Positions 1 to 14,778 are shown, counted from the stretch's first letter. The stretch is DNA of 31,815 nucleotides from Deinococcus sp. (GCF_018260405.1 NZ_JAGLBG010000019.1:1356-33170); one strand, 5' to 3'. Notes: generated by a model not told the origin, from the sequence alone. Made by a program: numbers and translations.

Positions 1-795
1 GCGCACACCCTTCGTGCTGTCCACGATCACGTTGGCGATCTGGCCCAGGTCGGTCAGTTTGGAATTGGTGGTGTAGTTCAAGCTGTTGCCGTTTTGCGAG
101 ATGGTGCCGATGGAACTGCTCACGTTGCTGCCGCTGATGGCCCCCGAAACCACCTGCGGATTCAGCCCATAGCTGCTGAGCTTGTTGGGGTCGAGCAGCA
201 CCGACACGCTGCGCTGCGTGCCCCCGCTGAGCGACACGTCGGCCACGCTGGCCACGCGCTGAAGCAGTGGCAGCAGCTGATTGTTCACGTAGTCGTATAC
301 CTCGGCCTGACTGGCGGTGCCTCCCGCAACCCCGAATTCCAGAATCGCGCTGGCGTTGGGGTTGAAGGTGCGGACGCTGGGGCTGTCGGCCCCGCTGGGC
401 AGCTGGCGGGTCGCCGCCGACACCAGCGAGGCGACCTGATTGGCCGCAGAGTTCTGGTCGGTGCCGTCAGCGAGTTGCAGGGTCACGCGGCTCTGGCCGG
501 TGCTGCTGGTCGAGCTGACGGTGGTCACGTTGGGTACCTGCGCCACCGCCGTCTCGATGACCTGCGTCACGTCGGTATCCACCGAGGCGGGGCTGGCTCC
601 GGTGTAACCCGTGCTGATGTTGACCACCGGGATATTGACCGTCGGGAGCAGGTCCACGCCCAGCGACTGCATCGAGACGACACTAAAGACGACCAGCCCC
701 ACGAAAATCCCGATCGAGAACACGTAGCGCGAAACCGAGAACCCGACGAGCGGATTGACCCGGTCGAAGATTTTCTGGCCTAGCTGGCGCGTCAC
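1..795 (-). CDS. RND efflux permease, N-terminal part (runs off the window)
   Basis: This is the first 265 codons of an AcrB/MdtB-like inner-membrane proton-driven exporter; the rest lies left of base 1. The GTG start at 795 forms a GTGA overlap with the stop of the upstream fusion protein, so the two are translationally coupled. The N-terminus has the family layout: a short cytoplasmic stretch, TM1 (YVFSIGIFVGLVVFSVVS), then the periplasmic porter domain with the typical LGVDLLP and P.V.I.T.Y.GASP...D motifs. It is a paralogue of the complete permease at 21567-24971: the first 80 residues align almost without gaps (shared YVFSIGIFV, LGV-LLP, Y-GA-P). The substrate cannot be read from this part. 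The family call is secure; function beyond 'multidrug or metabolite efflux' is inference. Confidence 0.93.
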   Translation of the reverse strand, partial: MTRQLGQKIFDRVNPLVGFSVSRYVFSIGIFVGLVVFSVVSMQSLGVDLLPTVNIPVVNISTGYTGASPASVDTDVTQVIETAVAQVPNVTTVSSTSSTGQSRVTLQLADGTDQNSAANQVASLVSAATRQLPSGADSPSVRTFNPNASAILEFGVAGGTASQAEVYDYVNNQLLPLLQRVASVADVSLSGGTQRSVSVLLDPNKLSSYGLNPQVVSGAISGSNVSSSIGTISQNGNSLNYTTNSKLTDLGQIANVIVDSTKGVR

Positions 796-2369
796 GGCAT
801 GCCTCCGGGAGGGCCGCCCTGGGCACGGCCTGATCGCGAACGGGTGCGGGCGCTGGTGGTCACGCTGGCCCCGTCGAGCAGGCCCGTCGGCGGCTGCGAG
901 ATGACCTGCGTCCCGGCCTCTATTCCGCTGATCGCCGACTGCGTTCCGGCCTGCCCCAGCACGGTCACGTTATGCTGCCTGGCCTGGCCACTCTGGATGG
1001 TAAAAACGTAAGTGGTGGTGCCGTCTACCTGAAGCGCCGTGCTGGGCACCAGGATGCCTTTAGCGACCGTGGCGGTGTACACCACCGAGCCGACGCTGCC
1101 CTGCGGGGCCTGGGCCGTGCCCGTGAACTTGGCCGTGACGGGCACGCTTCCCGAGCCGCCGCCCGCGTTCTGAACCACCTTGATGGGGTACTTCTGCTGC
1201 CCAACCACATAGGTCAGCTCGGCCCCGACCGGCAGGGTGCCCGCTTCGGTGGCCGGAAGGTTGAACTTGACCTGCTGGGCGGTGCTGACCAGCGTAAAGG
1301 CGGCGGCGTTGGCGTTCAGGTACTGCCCCTGGGCGGCGTTCATGACCGTGATGACGCCGTCGTAGGGGGCCGTTACCCTGGCGTTGCCCGCCGCGTTCTG
1401 GGCCTGGGCCAGCGCAATTTTGGCCTTTTGCACGTTCAGTCTGGCGGTGATCAGCGCCGAGTTGTTGGTGCGGGTGTTGGTCGCCAGATTGGTCTGGGCG
1501 ATGATCAGGCTGTTGCGGGCACTCTGCACCTGCACCTCCTGCGCGTCAAGGGTAGCTTTGGCAATGGCCCCCACTTCGTACAGTTTCTGGTTGGCCGCGT
1601 AGGTGCTCTGCGCGTTCGCCAGTGAAGCCTGCGCCGCCGTGATCGCCTGTTGCAGGCTGGCGGTGCCCGCGTCTATCTGCGCCTGCTGCGCGTCCAGTTG
1701 GGCCTGCGCCGTACCGAGAGTGTTCTGGGCGGCGTCCACGCTGGAGGCCAGGTCTTTATTGTTCAGCGTCAGCACCGTCTGGCCCGCGCCGACCTGATCG
1801 CCCACGTTCTTGTTGATCGCGGTCACGGTGCCCGCGGCCTGGGTGTTGACCGTGGTCGTCTGGGCAGGGCTGACCGTGCCTGCGAGTCGGCGCTCGGTGC
1901 TCAGCGACCCGGCCTGGGCGACGCTGGCCTGCACCGGCGTCACCACGCCCGTAAAGCCGCCTGCTGCGCCTGTGGCCCCCGTGGCGGCTCCGGTCACCCC
2001 TGCGCCGCTGGCCGCCGTGCCTGATCCGGTGCCCACTTCGGCGGATCGGTGCCGCCTTGTGGTGCCGCTGCCTGCGCCTGTGCCCGCGCCCGCGCCCGTT
2101 TGGGCCGCGCCCCCCATGCTGCTGGCCCCCGCCTGGGACGTGGTGGCGGTCTGCCCCAGGCGGTAGCCCACAAAGCCCACGCCCGCGATGAGCAGTGGAA
2201 TCAGAATCCAGCGCAGCAGCCCGCGCCGGGGCGGTTGAGGGGCAGGCGTCACCGTCTGGGTCACGGTTTCGGGCTGCACAGTCTGGCTCTGCACGGTTCC
2301 AGTCTGTACAGGGACCGGGGCAGGCGGTAAGCCGTTGGGGTCTGGTGGAAGATTGGCAGTCTGGCTCAT
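792..2369 (-). CDS. RND periplasmic adaptor / membrane fusion protein (HlyD/AcrA family)
   Basis: 525 residues. It should link the RND permease to an outer-membrane channel. After a Pro/Thr/Gln-rich cytoplasmic head comes a single membrane anchor (RWILIPLLIAGVGFVGYRLG, about residues 50-70), then a roughly 80-residue Gly/Ala/Thr-rich linker, a biotinyl-lipoyl-like half motif (GTVTAINKNVGDQVGAGQ), a long Gln/Ala coiled-coil hairpin, the second lipoyl half (VTAPYDGVITVMNAAQGQYL) and beta-barrel domains. I chose the ATG at 2369 (MSQTANLPP); the frame stays open to 2567, but that extension is low-complexity, unlike the family, and crosses a hairpin. Unlike the second adaptor in the window (20293-21570), it has an uncleaved anchor rather than a lipobox. 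It overlaps the downstream permease by GTGA. No outer-membrane factor gene is seen nearby. Confidence 0.92.
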   Translation of the reverse strand: MSQTANLPPDPNGLPPAPVPVQTGTVQSQTVQPETVTQTVTPAPQPPRRGLLRWILIPLLIAGVGFVGYRLGQTATTSQAGASSMGGAAQTGAGAGTGAGSGTTRRHRSAEVGTGSGTAASGAGVTGAATGATGAAGGFTGVVTPVQASVAQAGSLSTERRLAGTVSPAQTTTVNTQAAGTVTAINKNVGDQVGAGQTVLTLNNKDLASSVDAAQNTLGTAQAQLDAQQAQIDAGTASLQQAITAAQASLANAQSTYAANQKLYEVGAIAKATLDAQEVQVQSARNSLIIAQTNLATNTRTNNSALITARLNVQKAKIALAQAQNAAGNARVTAPYDGVITVMNAAQGQYLNANAAAFTLVSTAQQVKFNLPATEAGTLPVGAELTYVVGQQKYPIKVVQNAGGGSGSVPVTAKFTGTAQAPQGSVGSVVYTATVAKGILVPSTALQVDGTTTYVFTIQSGQARQHNVTVLGQAGTQSAISGIEAGTQVISQPPTGLLDGASVTTSARTRSRSGRAQGGPPGGMP

Positions 2370-2597
2370 ATCTGAATAGAACCACCAATCTGTGAAGGTA
2401 GAGCGAAGAAGGGTAAGGGGGTCTAGCCCGCCGGATCCTTTTTTCATGCTTGCCATTAACTTCAAGGCCCGCTGAGAGAATGAAATCGCCTTTTTTGGGG
2501 CCTGTACCAGGTTCACATATGAAGGTTGTTTGAAGGCGGCCTGGCTGCCCGGTTCAGAGCCGGGCACCTCTGCTAAGCTGCGGCCTGAGTCAGAGCG
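2370..2597. other. Divergent intergenic region with a stem-loop
   Basis: This non-coding stretch lies between the minus-strand efflux genes and the plus-strand cobalamin riboswitch and should carry promoters for both directions. The only strong structure is a perfect 7-bp stem, TGCCCGG (2546-2552) with CCGGGCA (2560-2566). It has no T-tract on either strand, so I do not call it a terminator. I could not identify convincing -35/-10 pairs. An open minus-strand frame crosses the region but lacks coding character. Confidence 0.5.
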
Positions 2598-2709
2598 TCT
2601 GATTTACTGCCTTTTTTCTGGAAGTCCGGTGCAAGTCCGGCACGGTCGCGCCACGGTCACAGTCCGACCCAGGGCAGTTAGGTTTCCTTACCCCCGCGTC
2701 AGGGGTAAG
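2598..2709 (+). promoter_or_regulatory. Cobalamin riboswitch
   Basis: The core reads GGAAGTCCGGTGCAAGTCCG followed by GCACGGTCGCGCCACGGT, matching the conserved GGGAA..CCGGTG..AATCCGG.GCGGTCCCGCCACTGT core of cobalamin aptamers, with a few changes in the P5 part. The outer helix ACTGCC (2606-2611) with GGCAGT (2673-2678) closes it, and GTCCGACCC (2662-2670) stands where the B12 box lies. Immediately 3' is a perfect 8-bp hairpin, CTTACCCC (2687-2694) with GGGGTAAG (2702-2709), loop CGCGTCA, without a T-tract. It sits where P13, which forms the loop-loop contact with the core, is expected. The downstream gene is a cobalt permease, as is common for this riboswitch class. Lack of a U-tract suggests control of translation initiation; that part is inference. 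Confidence 0.87.
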
Positions 2710-2773
2710 CGGTGTGCCCACGCGCCGCCGCGTTCCCGACGCACCCGGCTGAGCCAGGCCAGCCCGAGGTGCC

Positions 2774-3768
2774 ATGACTGAACTTTCCTCTTCCGCTGCC
2801 CTTCCCCTGACAGTTTCCGAAACGGCTCGCCGGGGCCTGCCTTATTTCGTGGTGGTGGTCGCGCTGCACCTGCTGGCACTGGCGCTGTGGGTTCCGGCGG
2901 CGCTGCACGCTCCGGTGCTGTGGGGGGTGGGCCTCACCGCCTACCTGTTTGGGCTGCGCCACGCCTGGGACGCCGACCATATCGCGGTGATCGATAACAC
3001 GGTGCGTAAACTGCTGAGCCTGCGCCGCCCAGCCCACGGAGTCGGCCTTTTTTTCAGCCTGGGTCATTCCAGCATGGTGTTTTTAATGGCGTTGATGGCC
3101 GCTGTGGTGGGCAAAAAGCTGCTGGCGCAGCAGGGCAGCATCAGCACTTTTGGGGGCTGGGTGGGGCCGCTGGTCGCCGGGGGGTATCTATTGATCGTGG
3201 CGACGGTCAACCTGTACGGTGCGGGCCAGTTGCTCAGAACAGGTCAGGATCGCCCGCACCATCACGGCGGCGTGCTAGCGCGGTTCATCGGGCCGCTGAT
3301 GGCGCTGGTCGGGCGGGAGTGGCAGGTGCTCCCGCTGGGCTTTCTGATGGGCCTGGGCTTTGATACCGCCTCGGAAGTCGCGCTGCTGGCGCTGGCTGGG
3401 CAAGCTGGGCAACAGGGGCTGGGCTGGGCTGGCATTTTGGCTTTGCCGCTGCTGTTCGCCTCCGGCATGACGCTGCTGGACACCATAGACGGTGTGGTGA
3501 TGACCCACGCGTATGGATGGGCGCTGCACGACCCCGGCAAAAAACGCGCCTATAACCTGCTGGTCACGGGGCTATCGGGCCTAATCGCGCTGGTCATCGG
3601 GCTGGTCACACTCGGGCAGTGGGCCGCAGAACATTTTCCAGCGGCTGGGCGGGCCTTGGCTGTTTTGCAAAACGTGGATGTGTCGCCGCTGGGGTTCTGG
3701 CTGGCCGGGCTGACACTGGCGCTGTATCTGGGCGCACAGGTCTGGCTGCGCCGCCGGAGCCGCGCCTG

Positions 3769-3769
<1 letters not shown>
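2774..3769 (+). CDS. NiCoT-family nickel/cobalt permease (probably cobalt uptake)
   Basis: 331 residues, the normal length for HoxN/NixA/NhlF permeases. The family signature HX4DH is intact in TM2 (RHAWDADHIAVIDN; H63, D68, H69), as is the second signature LGFDTASE in the middle of the protein. About eight hydrophobic segments are visible, with His-rich loops (RPHHHGG). The ATG at 2774 has GAGG six bases upstream. Position between a cobalamin riboswitch and cobN argues that cobalt is the physiological substrate: B12 would repress uptake of its own metal. The gene ends TGATG, overlapping the cobN start by one base, so the two are almost certainly co-transcribed. Family certain; Co versus Ni preference inferred from context. 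Confidence 0.95.
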
Positions 3770-8113
<4,344 letters not shown>

Positions 8114-8124
<11 letters not shown>

Positions 8125-8680
8125 AGGCTGGCTCTGGGCGCTGGGCGCGGTTATCTTGCTTGTTCCGGTGGGGCTGGTCGGCAGTTACATCTGGCAGGCG
8201 GGGCTGGATTTACACGCGCCCAGAGACGCGCGGGAGTATCTGGAACTGCGCCGCCGGGGGCATGAAGATGTCGCGGGCAAAGCCCTGTGGATAGAAGCGA
8301 GGCGGTTTAAAGGCCCGCTGACGGTGTTGATGCCGGGCGGCACCGGAGACCGCGACCTGAGCGCCGAACTCGCCCGCTATCTGGCAAAGCGTGGCCGGGC
8401 GGTGGGTGACCTGACCAACGACCCCAACCTGCGCCGCCGCTTCTTTGAGGCTCATGCATTTGCCCTTGGGGACTTGCAAACTGGGGAACTCAGGACGCTG
8501 GACGGCACGCCTTACCGGGTGGAGTGCAAAAAAGCCCAGACAAGCCACACCTGCCAGATAGGCCAGACCAAAGCGTACAGCTACTTCCAACAGCCCCGCA
8601 ACGACAGCAGCCTCTATTTGCCCTCGGGTGCCCAACCCAAGGATTTAGACTTCCTCCCCTTTTTAGACGGTGCCCGGTGA
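8114..8680 (+). CDS. Membrane-anchored protein of unknown function
   Basis: 188 residues from a GTG start that lies 11 bases inside the end of cobN, so it is translationally coupled to it. One N-terminal hydrophobic segment (LWALGAVILLVPVGLVGSYIW) is followed by a soluble charged domain with no motif I recognise. Two cysteines (in VECKKA and HTCQIG) lie about ten residues apart in the C-terminal half, with Lys and His between them. There is no lipobox. Base composition and codon use match cobN. It ends GTGA with the methyltransferase. Its invariable overlap on both sides suggests a role in the same operon, but I assign no function. Confidence 0.8.
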
Positions 8681-9474
8681 CCGCTGACCCCTTTACCCGC
8701 TGGCGCGACCTTGTTCTTTCGGCCCGCTCCAGGCGCTACGAAGCCGGGCGCGACCTCGCCTTCTGGCAGACCAAAGCCGCCGACTACGACGACTCGCAGC
8801 CCGCCCTGCCGAACACGGTGCGCTGGCTGAGTCAGCAGCTACGCGGCGCACAGAGCCTGCTGGAAGTGGGCGCAGGCACGGGCCGACTGCTGCTGCCGCT
8901 GGCGGAAGGTGTGCCACACGTCACCGCGCTGGACTACTCGCCGGAGATGCTGGCCCGCCTGCAAGCCAAGGCTCCGCCGCCGAACGTAAAAACCGTGTGT
9001 TGCCCGCTGCAAGACGCCCCCGCGCACGTTCCGCCGCACGACGCGGCGCTGTCGGCGTGGTCGCTGGCCTATCAGCCGGATTTGCGCTCGGCGCTGAACA
9101 CCATTCGCCAGCTGAGCCGAGAGCGTTTTTATCTGCTGGAAGACGACGGCATAGGCAGCCCGCATGTGCAGTTGCGCCGTTCGCTGGCGGGAAATCCGAA
9201 GCCGGGGCGGGCGACGTTGCTGCGCGAGGCTCTGAGGGCGCTGAGCTGGGAGTATGGCGTGCAGCACATCACCGAGCAGCGTGAATTGATTTTGCCGAAT
9301 ACACCCGCGCTACTGGCGCTGACCCGCTTACCGCTGCTTGAAAATGAAGTGCTGGACGCGCTAGAGCCGTATCTCACTCGGCAGGGCGCGGGCTGGCGCT
9401 ACCGCTGGACTTTTGAAGTCACGGTATTGACTGTGTCGGCCCTAATCCGGGCTGACCTGGGAGCCGTCCAGTGA
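8677..9474 (+). CDS. Class I SAM-dependent methyltransferase
   Basis: 265 residues from the GTG at 8677, which overlaps the previous stop (GTGA); the frame is open further upstream but only as a shadow of the preceding gene. SAM-binding motif I is LLEVGAGTGRLLLPLA (about residues 62-77), followed by the acidic motif II end in VTALDYSPEMLARLQ and a motif IV-like segment with DAALSAWSLAYQPD. The layout is that of the small-molecule methyltransferase fold (Methyltransf_11/25 type). It does not resemble the corrin-ring methyltransferases of the B12 pathway (CobI/J/L/M type, a different fold), so a role in corrin C-methylation is unlikely. Substrate unknown. Confidence 0.88.
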   Translation: MTADPFTRWRDLVLSARSRRYEAGRDLAFWQTKAADYDDSQPALPNTVRWLSQQLRGAQSLLEVGAGTGRLLLPLAEGVPHVTALDYSPEMLARLQAKAPPPNVKTVCCPLQDAPAHVPPHDAALSAWSLAYQPDLRSALNTIRQLSRERFYLLEDDGIGSPHVQLRRSLAGNPKPGRATLLREALRALSWEYGVQHITEQRELILPNTPALLALTRLPLLENEVLDALEPYLTRQGAGWRYRWTFEVTVLTVSALIRADLGAVQ

Positions 9475-9770
9475 GCGCCCCCTCATTCCTGCTGATTGCC
9501 CTGCTGACCGCTCAGAGCCTGCCGGGGAAAAAGGACATCACCTCTACCCCAAGTGCAACGAGAAGCCAAACAGGAGCTGCGGGCAGAGGCGCATCTGGTG
9601 CTTTTGCGGGGATACCAGAATTGAGCGCAGTCCGTATAACTCAGTACACCGAAGTTAATCTTCAGGGGAACCGAGCAGAGCGGGAACCGTCAGAAGTACG
9701 TTGTACCGGGAAGGAAGAGGTTTCGGCGCTACTCCAAAAGCTCCTAATGTTAGAGCCGTTCTCCGAATGA
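9471..9770 (+). pseudogene. Degenerate ORF, probably the 5' end of a lost gene
   Basis: A GTG at 9471 overlaps the methyltransferase stop (GTGA) and opens a 99-codon frame. The first 17 residues (MSAPSFLLIALLTAQSL) look like the start of an exported protein, but after about base 9520 the sequence loses coding character: high Ser/Thr, no domain, lower GC. The frame stops inside the repeat that begins at 9750. A fragment GCGCAGTCCGTATAACTCA (9625-9643) matches the end of the second repeat family seen at 14830 and 25029. I read this as a truncated operon gene replaced by repeat debris; a real short exported peptide cannot be excluded. Confidence 0.45.
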
Positions 9771-9889
9771 TGGGCACGTCGGAACAACACCGCCGCCCCC
9801 CTTCATTCTACGTCCTGCTCTTTTTTTTACTCGTTCCACTCGGCAAAAAGATGGTCAAAAGAGCACCGTCTTTTTGCAAAAGGCTCTAA
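9750..9889 (+). repeat. Short inverted-end repeat, family A, copy 1 (MITE-like, 140 bp)
   Basis: Begins TTAGAGCCGTTCTCCGAATG and ends GCAAAAGGCTCTAA. The outer 7 bases are inverted repeats (TTAGAGC/GCTCTAA), followed by less exact complementarity. Copies 2 (15790-15945) and 3 (31490-31638, reversed) share most of the sequence, including ATGATGGGCACGTCGGA and CGGCAAAAAGATGGTC. No coding capacity. It lies 25 bases before the start of the chelatase ATPase gene and so separates it from the rest of the cobalamin operon. Confidence 0.88.
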
Positions 9890-9914
9890 GTCCAATGTAC
9901 CTAGGGGGCAAACG

Positions 9915-11627
<1,713 letters not shown>

Positions 11628-11648
11628 GGCGGGCGGCGACCGTTGAGG

Positions 11649-13403
11649 TCACTTCTGGTAGATCAGTGGCACCGGGTTGTAGCCTGGGATGACGCCAAGG
11701 TTATACACATAGTTGCCGTACTTGTTGCTGACCGCGCCGAGGTTGTCAGGCTTGGCAATGGGTGTGACCGGCAGGTTCTGGGCGAACAGCAGCTGCCAGC
11801 GGATATACAGCGCCTTACGCTGCGCCGGGTCGGTGGTCACTGCCGCCTGATTGAAAATGGTGTAGATGTCTTTTTCCCAGGGGGCCATTTTGCTCACGGT
11901 GGCCGGGTCGCCGTCTTTGGCGGCTTGCAGGCTGCGGTGCCAGTAGTACAGGCTGCCGCCGGGCTGCCAGATCGGTTTACGTAGCTCGGGGTCGGGCTGG
12001 TCGCCGAACGCGTGGACGATGGTTTCCCAGTCGCCGCTCATGCCTGTCGAAAGCAGTTTGCTGCTCAGGAGGCCCTTGAGGTTGACCTTAACGCCCACCT
12101 TGCCAAAGTCGCTTTGCAAGATGGTGGCGATGGCCGGATACACGCTGCTGTCGGTGCCGTAAGCCATATCGAATTCAAGCGGTTTGCCGCTGGGCAGCAG
12201 GCGAAGGCCAGCGGGATTCTTCTTGCTCAGGCCCAGGGCGTCCAGGGCTTTGTCCGCCGCCGCGAGGTCGAAGGTGCCGAGCTGACGGGTAGTGTTCGCG
12301 TAGAACGCCTTGTTGGCGGGCGCGACGCCGTGCCCCGGCAGGGTCGCCAGCGTGTTGAACACCGTTTCGATGATGCGCGGGCGGTTGACCGCACTCTGCA
12401 TGGCCCTGCGAAAGCGCACGTCGCTGAACAGTTTGGCGAGCGCGGGGTCTTTAGCATCGAAGTTATAGGCCAAGAAGGGCGGGCTGCCGAACAGCGCCGT
12501 GCTCCGCATCACCTTGAAGGGCGCGCCATTCACTTCCTTTTGCTTGAGGTCGGGAAACTGCGCCCCGGTCAGGTTAATCTGGTCGAGGTTGCCACTCAGG
12601 AACTGCGCGACCTGGGCCTGCGGATCACGAATAATCAGGAATTCGAGCTTGTCGAGGTAAGGCAGTTGCTGGCCCTTGCCGTCGACCTTCCAGTAGTTCG
12701 GATTTTTAAGCAGCGTGACTTTCTGGCCAGTGCTATAGCTGCCGAGCCTGAAGGGGCCGGTGCCCACGACCTCCGCCGGGCTGACGTTGGTGGGCCACGC
12801 CGAGTTGATGTCACCGGGCTTGGCCCCGCCCTCGACGCTGTTTTTGAGGAGCTTGTGGCGGGGCATGATGAAATAACGCTGCTGAAGCAAAAAGGCCGGG
12901 GCTGGGCGCGGCAGCGTAAATCTGACGGTGTTCTGGTCGACCTTGCTGACGGTGATGTCCTGCCCGCCGAGCTTGAAGTTGCCCGCGTCGCCTGCCCGCG
13001 CCTCGGGGTTCATGACGATATTCTTGTAGGTAAACACCACGTCGTCGGCGGTGAGCGGCTGGCCGTCGCTCCATTTGACGCCCTGGCGCAGCTTGAAGGT
13101 GTAGGTTTTGCCGCCGTCGCCCACCACCCAGCTTTCGGCCAGCGCAGGCTCGATCTTGTAGGTCACGAGGTTGAATTCGACCAGCCCGTCGAACAGCTGC
13201 TGGGAAATCAGGCCCAGATTGTTGTCGATCACGCCGTAATAAAAGAGGCTCTGGGGGCTGTCGCCCAGCGGCAGGGTGTAGGTGCCGCCGCGTTTGCCGT
13301 CTACCACGCCCAGCGGGCCATAGCCGGTGAATTTTTTGGGGGCCGCCGACGCGCCGCCAAGTAGGGCCAGACCGAGAAGCAGAAGAGAAGTGCGCTTGAG
13401 CAT
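11649..13403 (-). CDS. ABC transporter substrate-binding protein, family 5 (peptide/OppA-DppA type)
   Basis: 584 residues. A clear Sec signal peptide (MLKRTSLLLLGLALLGGASA, cleavage near residue 20) without a lipobox. The body matches family 5 extracellular binding proteins: ALAESWVVGDGGKTYTFKLR, VKWSDGQPLTADDVVFTYKN near residue 110-130, and DVRFRRAMQSAVNR in the middle. The ATG at 13403 has GGAGG nine bases upstream; the open frame continues to 14129, but only as the complement of anmK. No permease or ATPase genes are adjacent, so it is an orphan component here. The divergent neighbour is anmK, which raises the possibility of a murein-peptide or muropeptide ligand; that is inference only. 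Confidence 0.92.
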   Translation of the reverse strand: MLKRTSLLLLGLALLGGASAAPKKFTGYGPLGVVDGKRGGTYTLPLGDSPQSLFYYGVIDNNLGLISQQLFDGLVEFNLVTYKIEPALAESWVVGDGGKTYTFKLRQGVKWSDGQPLTADDVVFTYKNIVMNPEARAGDAGNFKLGGQDITVSKVDQNTVRFTLPRPAPAFLLQQRYFIMPRHKLLKNSVEGGAKPGDINSAWPTNVSPAEVVGTGPFRLGSYSTGQKVTLLKNPNYWKVDGKGQQLPYLDKLEFLIIRDPQAQVAQFLSGNLDQINLTGAQFPDLKQKEVNGAPFKVMRSTALFGSPPFLAYNFDAKDPALAKLFSDVRFRRAMQSAVNRPRIIETVFNTLATLPGHGVAPANKAFYANTTRQLGTFDLAAADKALDALGLSKKNPAGLRLLPSGKPLEFDMAYGTDSSVYPAIATILQSDFGKVGVKVNLKGLLSSKLLSTGMSGDWETIVHAFGDQPDPELRKPIWQPGGSLYYWHRSLQAAKDGDPATVSKMAPWEKDIYTIFNQAAVTTDPAQRKALYIRWQLLFAQNLPVTPIAKPDNLGAVSNKYGNYVYNLGVIPGYNPVPLIYQK

Positions 13404-13491
13404 GGAATAAACCTCCGGGAATTGTGCAAACTGTACGCACCCTAGTACGCGCGGGCCTGCACTTGCAACTCCGGTTTCCGCAGTTCTGCGG

Positions 13492-13519
13492 TTGCTCTCC
13501 ACGGCAAAAGTGTTACGGT
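13492..13519 (+). promoter_or_regulatory. Candidate anmK promoter
   Basis: TTGCTC (13492-13497) and TACGGT (13514-13519) are separated by 16 bases, and the -10 ends 8 bases before the ATG at 13528. There is no Shine-Dalgarno before that ATG, which fits the leaderless transcripts common in Deinococcus. This supports choosing 13528 over the in-frame TTG at 13492. Confidence 0.5.
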
Positions 13520-13527
13520 CGGTACAG

Positions 13528-14778
13528 ATGGCAGACACGTTTAAGGCAGGCGCGTTCAAGGCAACTGCGTTTTCTGCGGGCGACCGTGCCCCACGGGTTT
13601 TGGGCCTGATGAGCGGCACCAGCGCCGACGGCATAGACGCCGCGCTGCTTGAACTGAGCGGCTGGCCCGCGCCCGGCAGCGTTCTCCCCTTTCCCCGCCT
13701 CAGCGGCGCGGCCCCGCGTGGGCAGGTCGTCGAGCACGTCTTTACGCCGTTTGCGCCGGAACTGCGCGGAGTCGTGCTGCGGGCCATGCGCGGCGAGGCC
13801 GACACCGCCGCGCTGACGCAGCTGCACTGGCAACTGGGCGAGGCCCTGGCTGAAGCCGCCCTGCCGCTGGCCCCGCACGCCGATCTGATCGCCTCGCATG
13901 GGCAGACGGTGCAGCACCACCCCCGCGTGACGCCGGAGCGCGGCTGGGTGCGGCCCGCCACCCTACAACTGGGCGAGGCCGCCGTAATCGCGCAGCGCTG
14001 CGGCAGGCCCGTCGTGGCCGATTTTCGCCCGGCGGATATGGCGGCGGGTGGCGTGGGTGCCCCGCTGGTGCCGTTCGCTGACTGGGCGCTGTTCGGGGAG
14101 AGCAACGTGCGGCGGGTGGTTTTGAACATCGGCGGGCTGGCAAACCTGACCTATCTGCCGGGGCTTGACGCTTCCGGTATGGACGCTTCTGGCGTCATCG
14201 CCTTCGACACCGGCCCCGGCAACTGCCTGCTCGACGAAATTGCGGCGCTGACCGGGCAAACCTGTGACCTGGGCGGGCAACTGGCGGCGGCTGGCCGGGT
14301 CCATCAAGCGACGCTAGAACACTGGCTGGCCCATCCCGAACTGGCCGCCCCACCGCCAAAAGCCACCGGGCGCGAGGTCTGGAGCCTGTCGCGGCTGGGA
14401 ACGCCCAACCTCTCCTCTTCTCCACTGGCCGCCGCCGATCTCGCGGCCACTGCTACCGCCCTGAGCGCCCGCACCATTGCCGACGCCCTGCGCTTCTTGC
14501 CTGCCCCGCCCGACGAGGTCGTGGTGGCGGGCGGCGGCGCGAACAATCCGGTACTGCTGCGCGAGCTGGCAGCGGCCCTCTCCCCCGTTCCGCTGTGGAC
14601 GTTCGCCGAAGTCGGCTGGGCCGCGCGGGGCTTCAACGAGGCCACGCGCGAGGCGGCGGCGTTCGCGCTGCTGGGCTACTGCCGCGCCCAGGGCTGGGCC
14701 AACACCCTGCCGCACACCACCGGGGCACGCTGGGCGGTCAGCGCCGGAAAAGTGACGCCCGCGCCGCTCTGGGTGTAA
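13528..14778 (+). CDS. anmK: Anhydro-N-acetylmuramic acid kinase
   Basis: 416 residues, somewhat longer than the usual 370. AnmK phosphorylates and hydrolyses 1,6-anhydro-MurNAc, released from old peptidoglycan, to MurNAc-6-phosphate. Diagnostic motifs: GLMSGTSADGIDAALLEL near the N-terminus, ASHGQTVQHHP, DFRPADMAAGGVGAPLVP, NIGGLANLTYLP and AFDTGPGNCLLDE. The C-terminal VVAGGGANNPVLLREL is the ASKHA-fold end. Its product is the substrate of murQ, found 1.24 kb downstream on the same strand. The stop TAA (14776-14778) sits exactly at the left end of a small repeat, so the original C-terminus may have been altered by that insertion. Confidence 0.96.
   Translation: MADTFKAGAFKATAFSAGDRAPRVLGLMSGTSADGIDAALLELSGWPAPGSVLPFPRLSGAAPRGQVVEHVFTPFAPELRGVVLRAMRGEADTAALTQLHWQLGEALAEAALPLAPHADLIASHGQTVQHHPRVTPERGWVRPATLQLGEAAVIAQRCGRPVVADFRPADMAAGGVGAPLVPFADWALFGESNVRRVVLNIGGLANLTYLPGLDASGMDASGVIAFDTGPGNCLLDEIAALTGQTCDLGGQLAAAGRVHQATLEHWLAHPELAAPPPKATGREVWSLSRLGTPNLSSSPLAAADLAATATALSARTIADALRFLPAPPDEVVVAGGGANNPVLLRELAAALSPVPLWTFAEVGWAARGFNEATREAAAFALLGYCRAQGWANTLPHTTGARWAVSAGKVTPAPLWV

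Noticed and set aside
2546..2566. Hairpin TGCCCGG/CCGGGCA as a terminator
   Set aside because: No T-tract on either strand and no gene ends next to it.
2370..2567. N-terminal extension of the first efflux adaptor to 2567
   Set aside because: The extra 66 residues do not resemble the family, cross a hairpin, and the adaptor's natural N-terminus is at 2369.
13404..14129. Upstream extension of the ABC binding protein
   Set aside because: It runs antisense to anmK; a signal peptide with a good Shine-Dalgarno starts at 13403.
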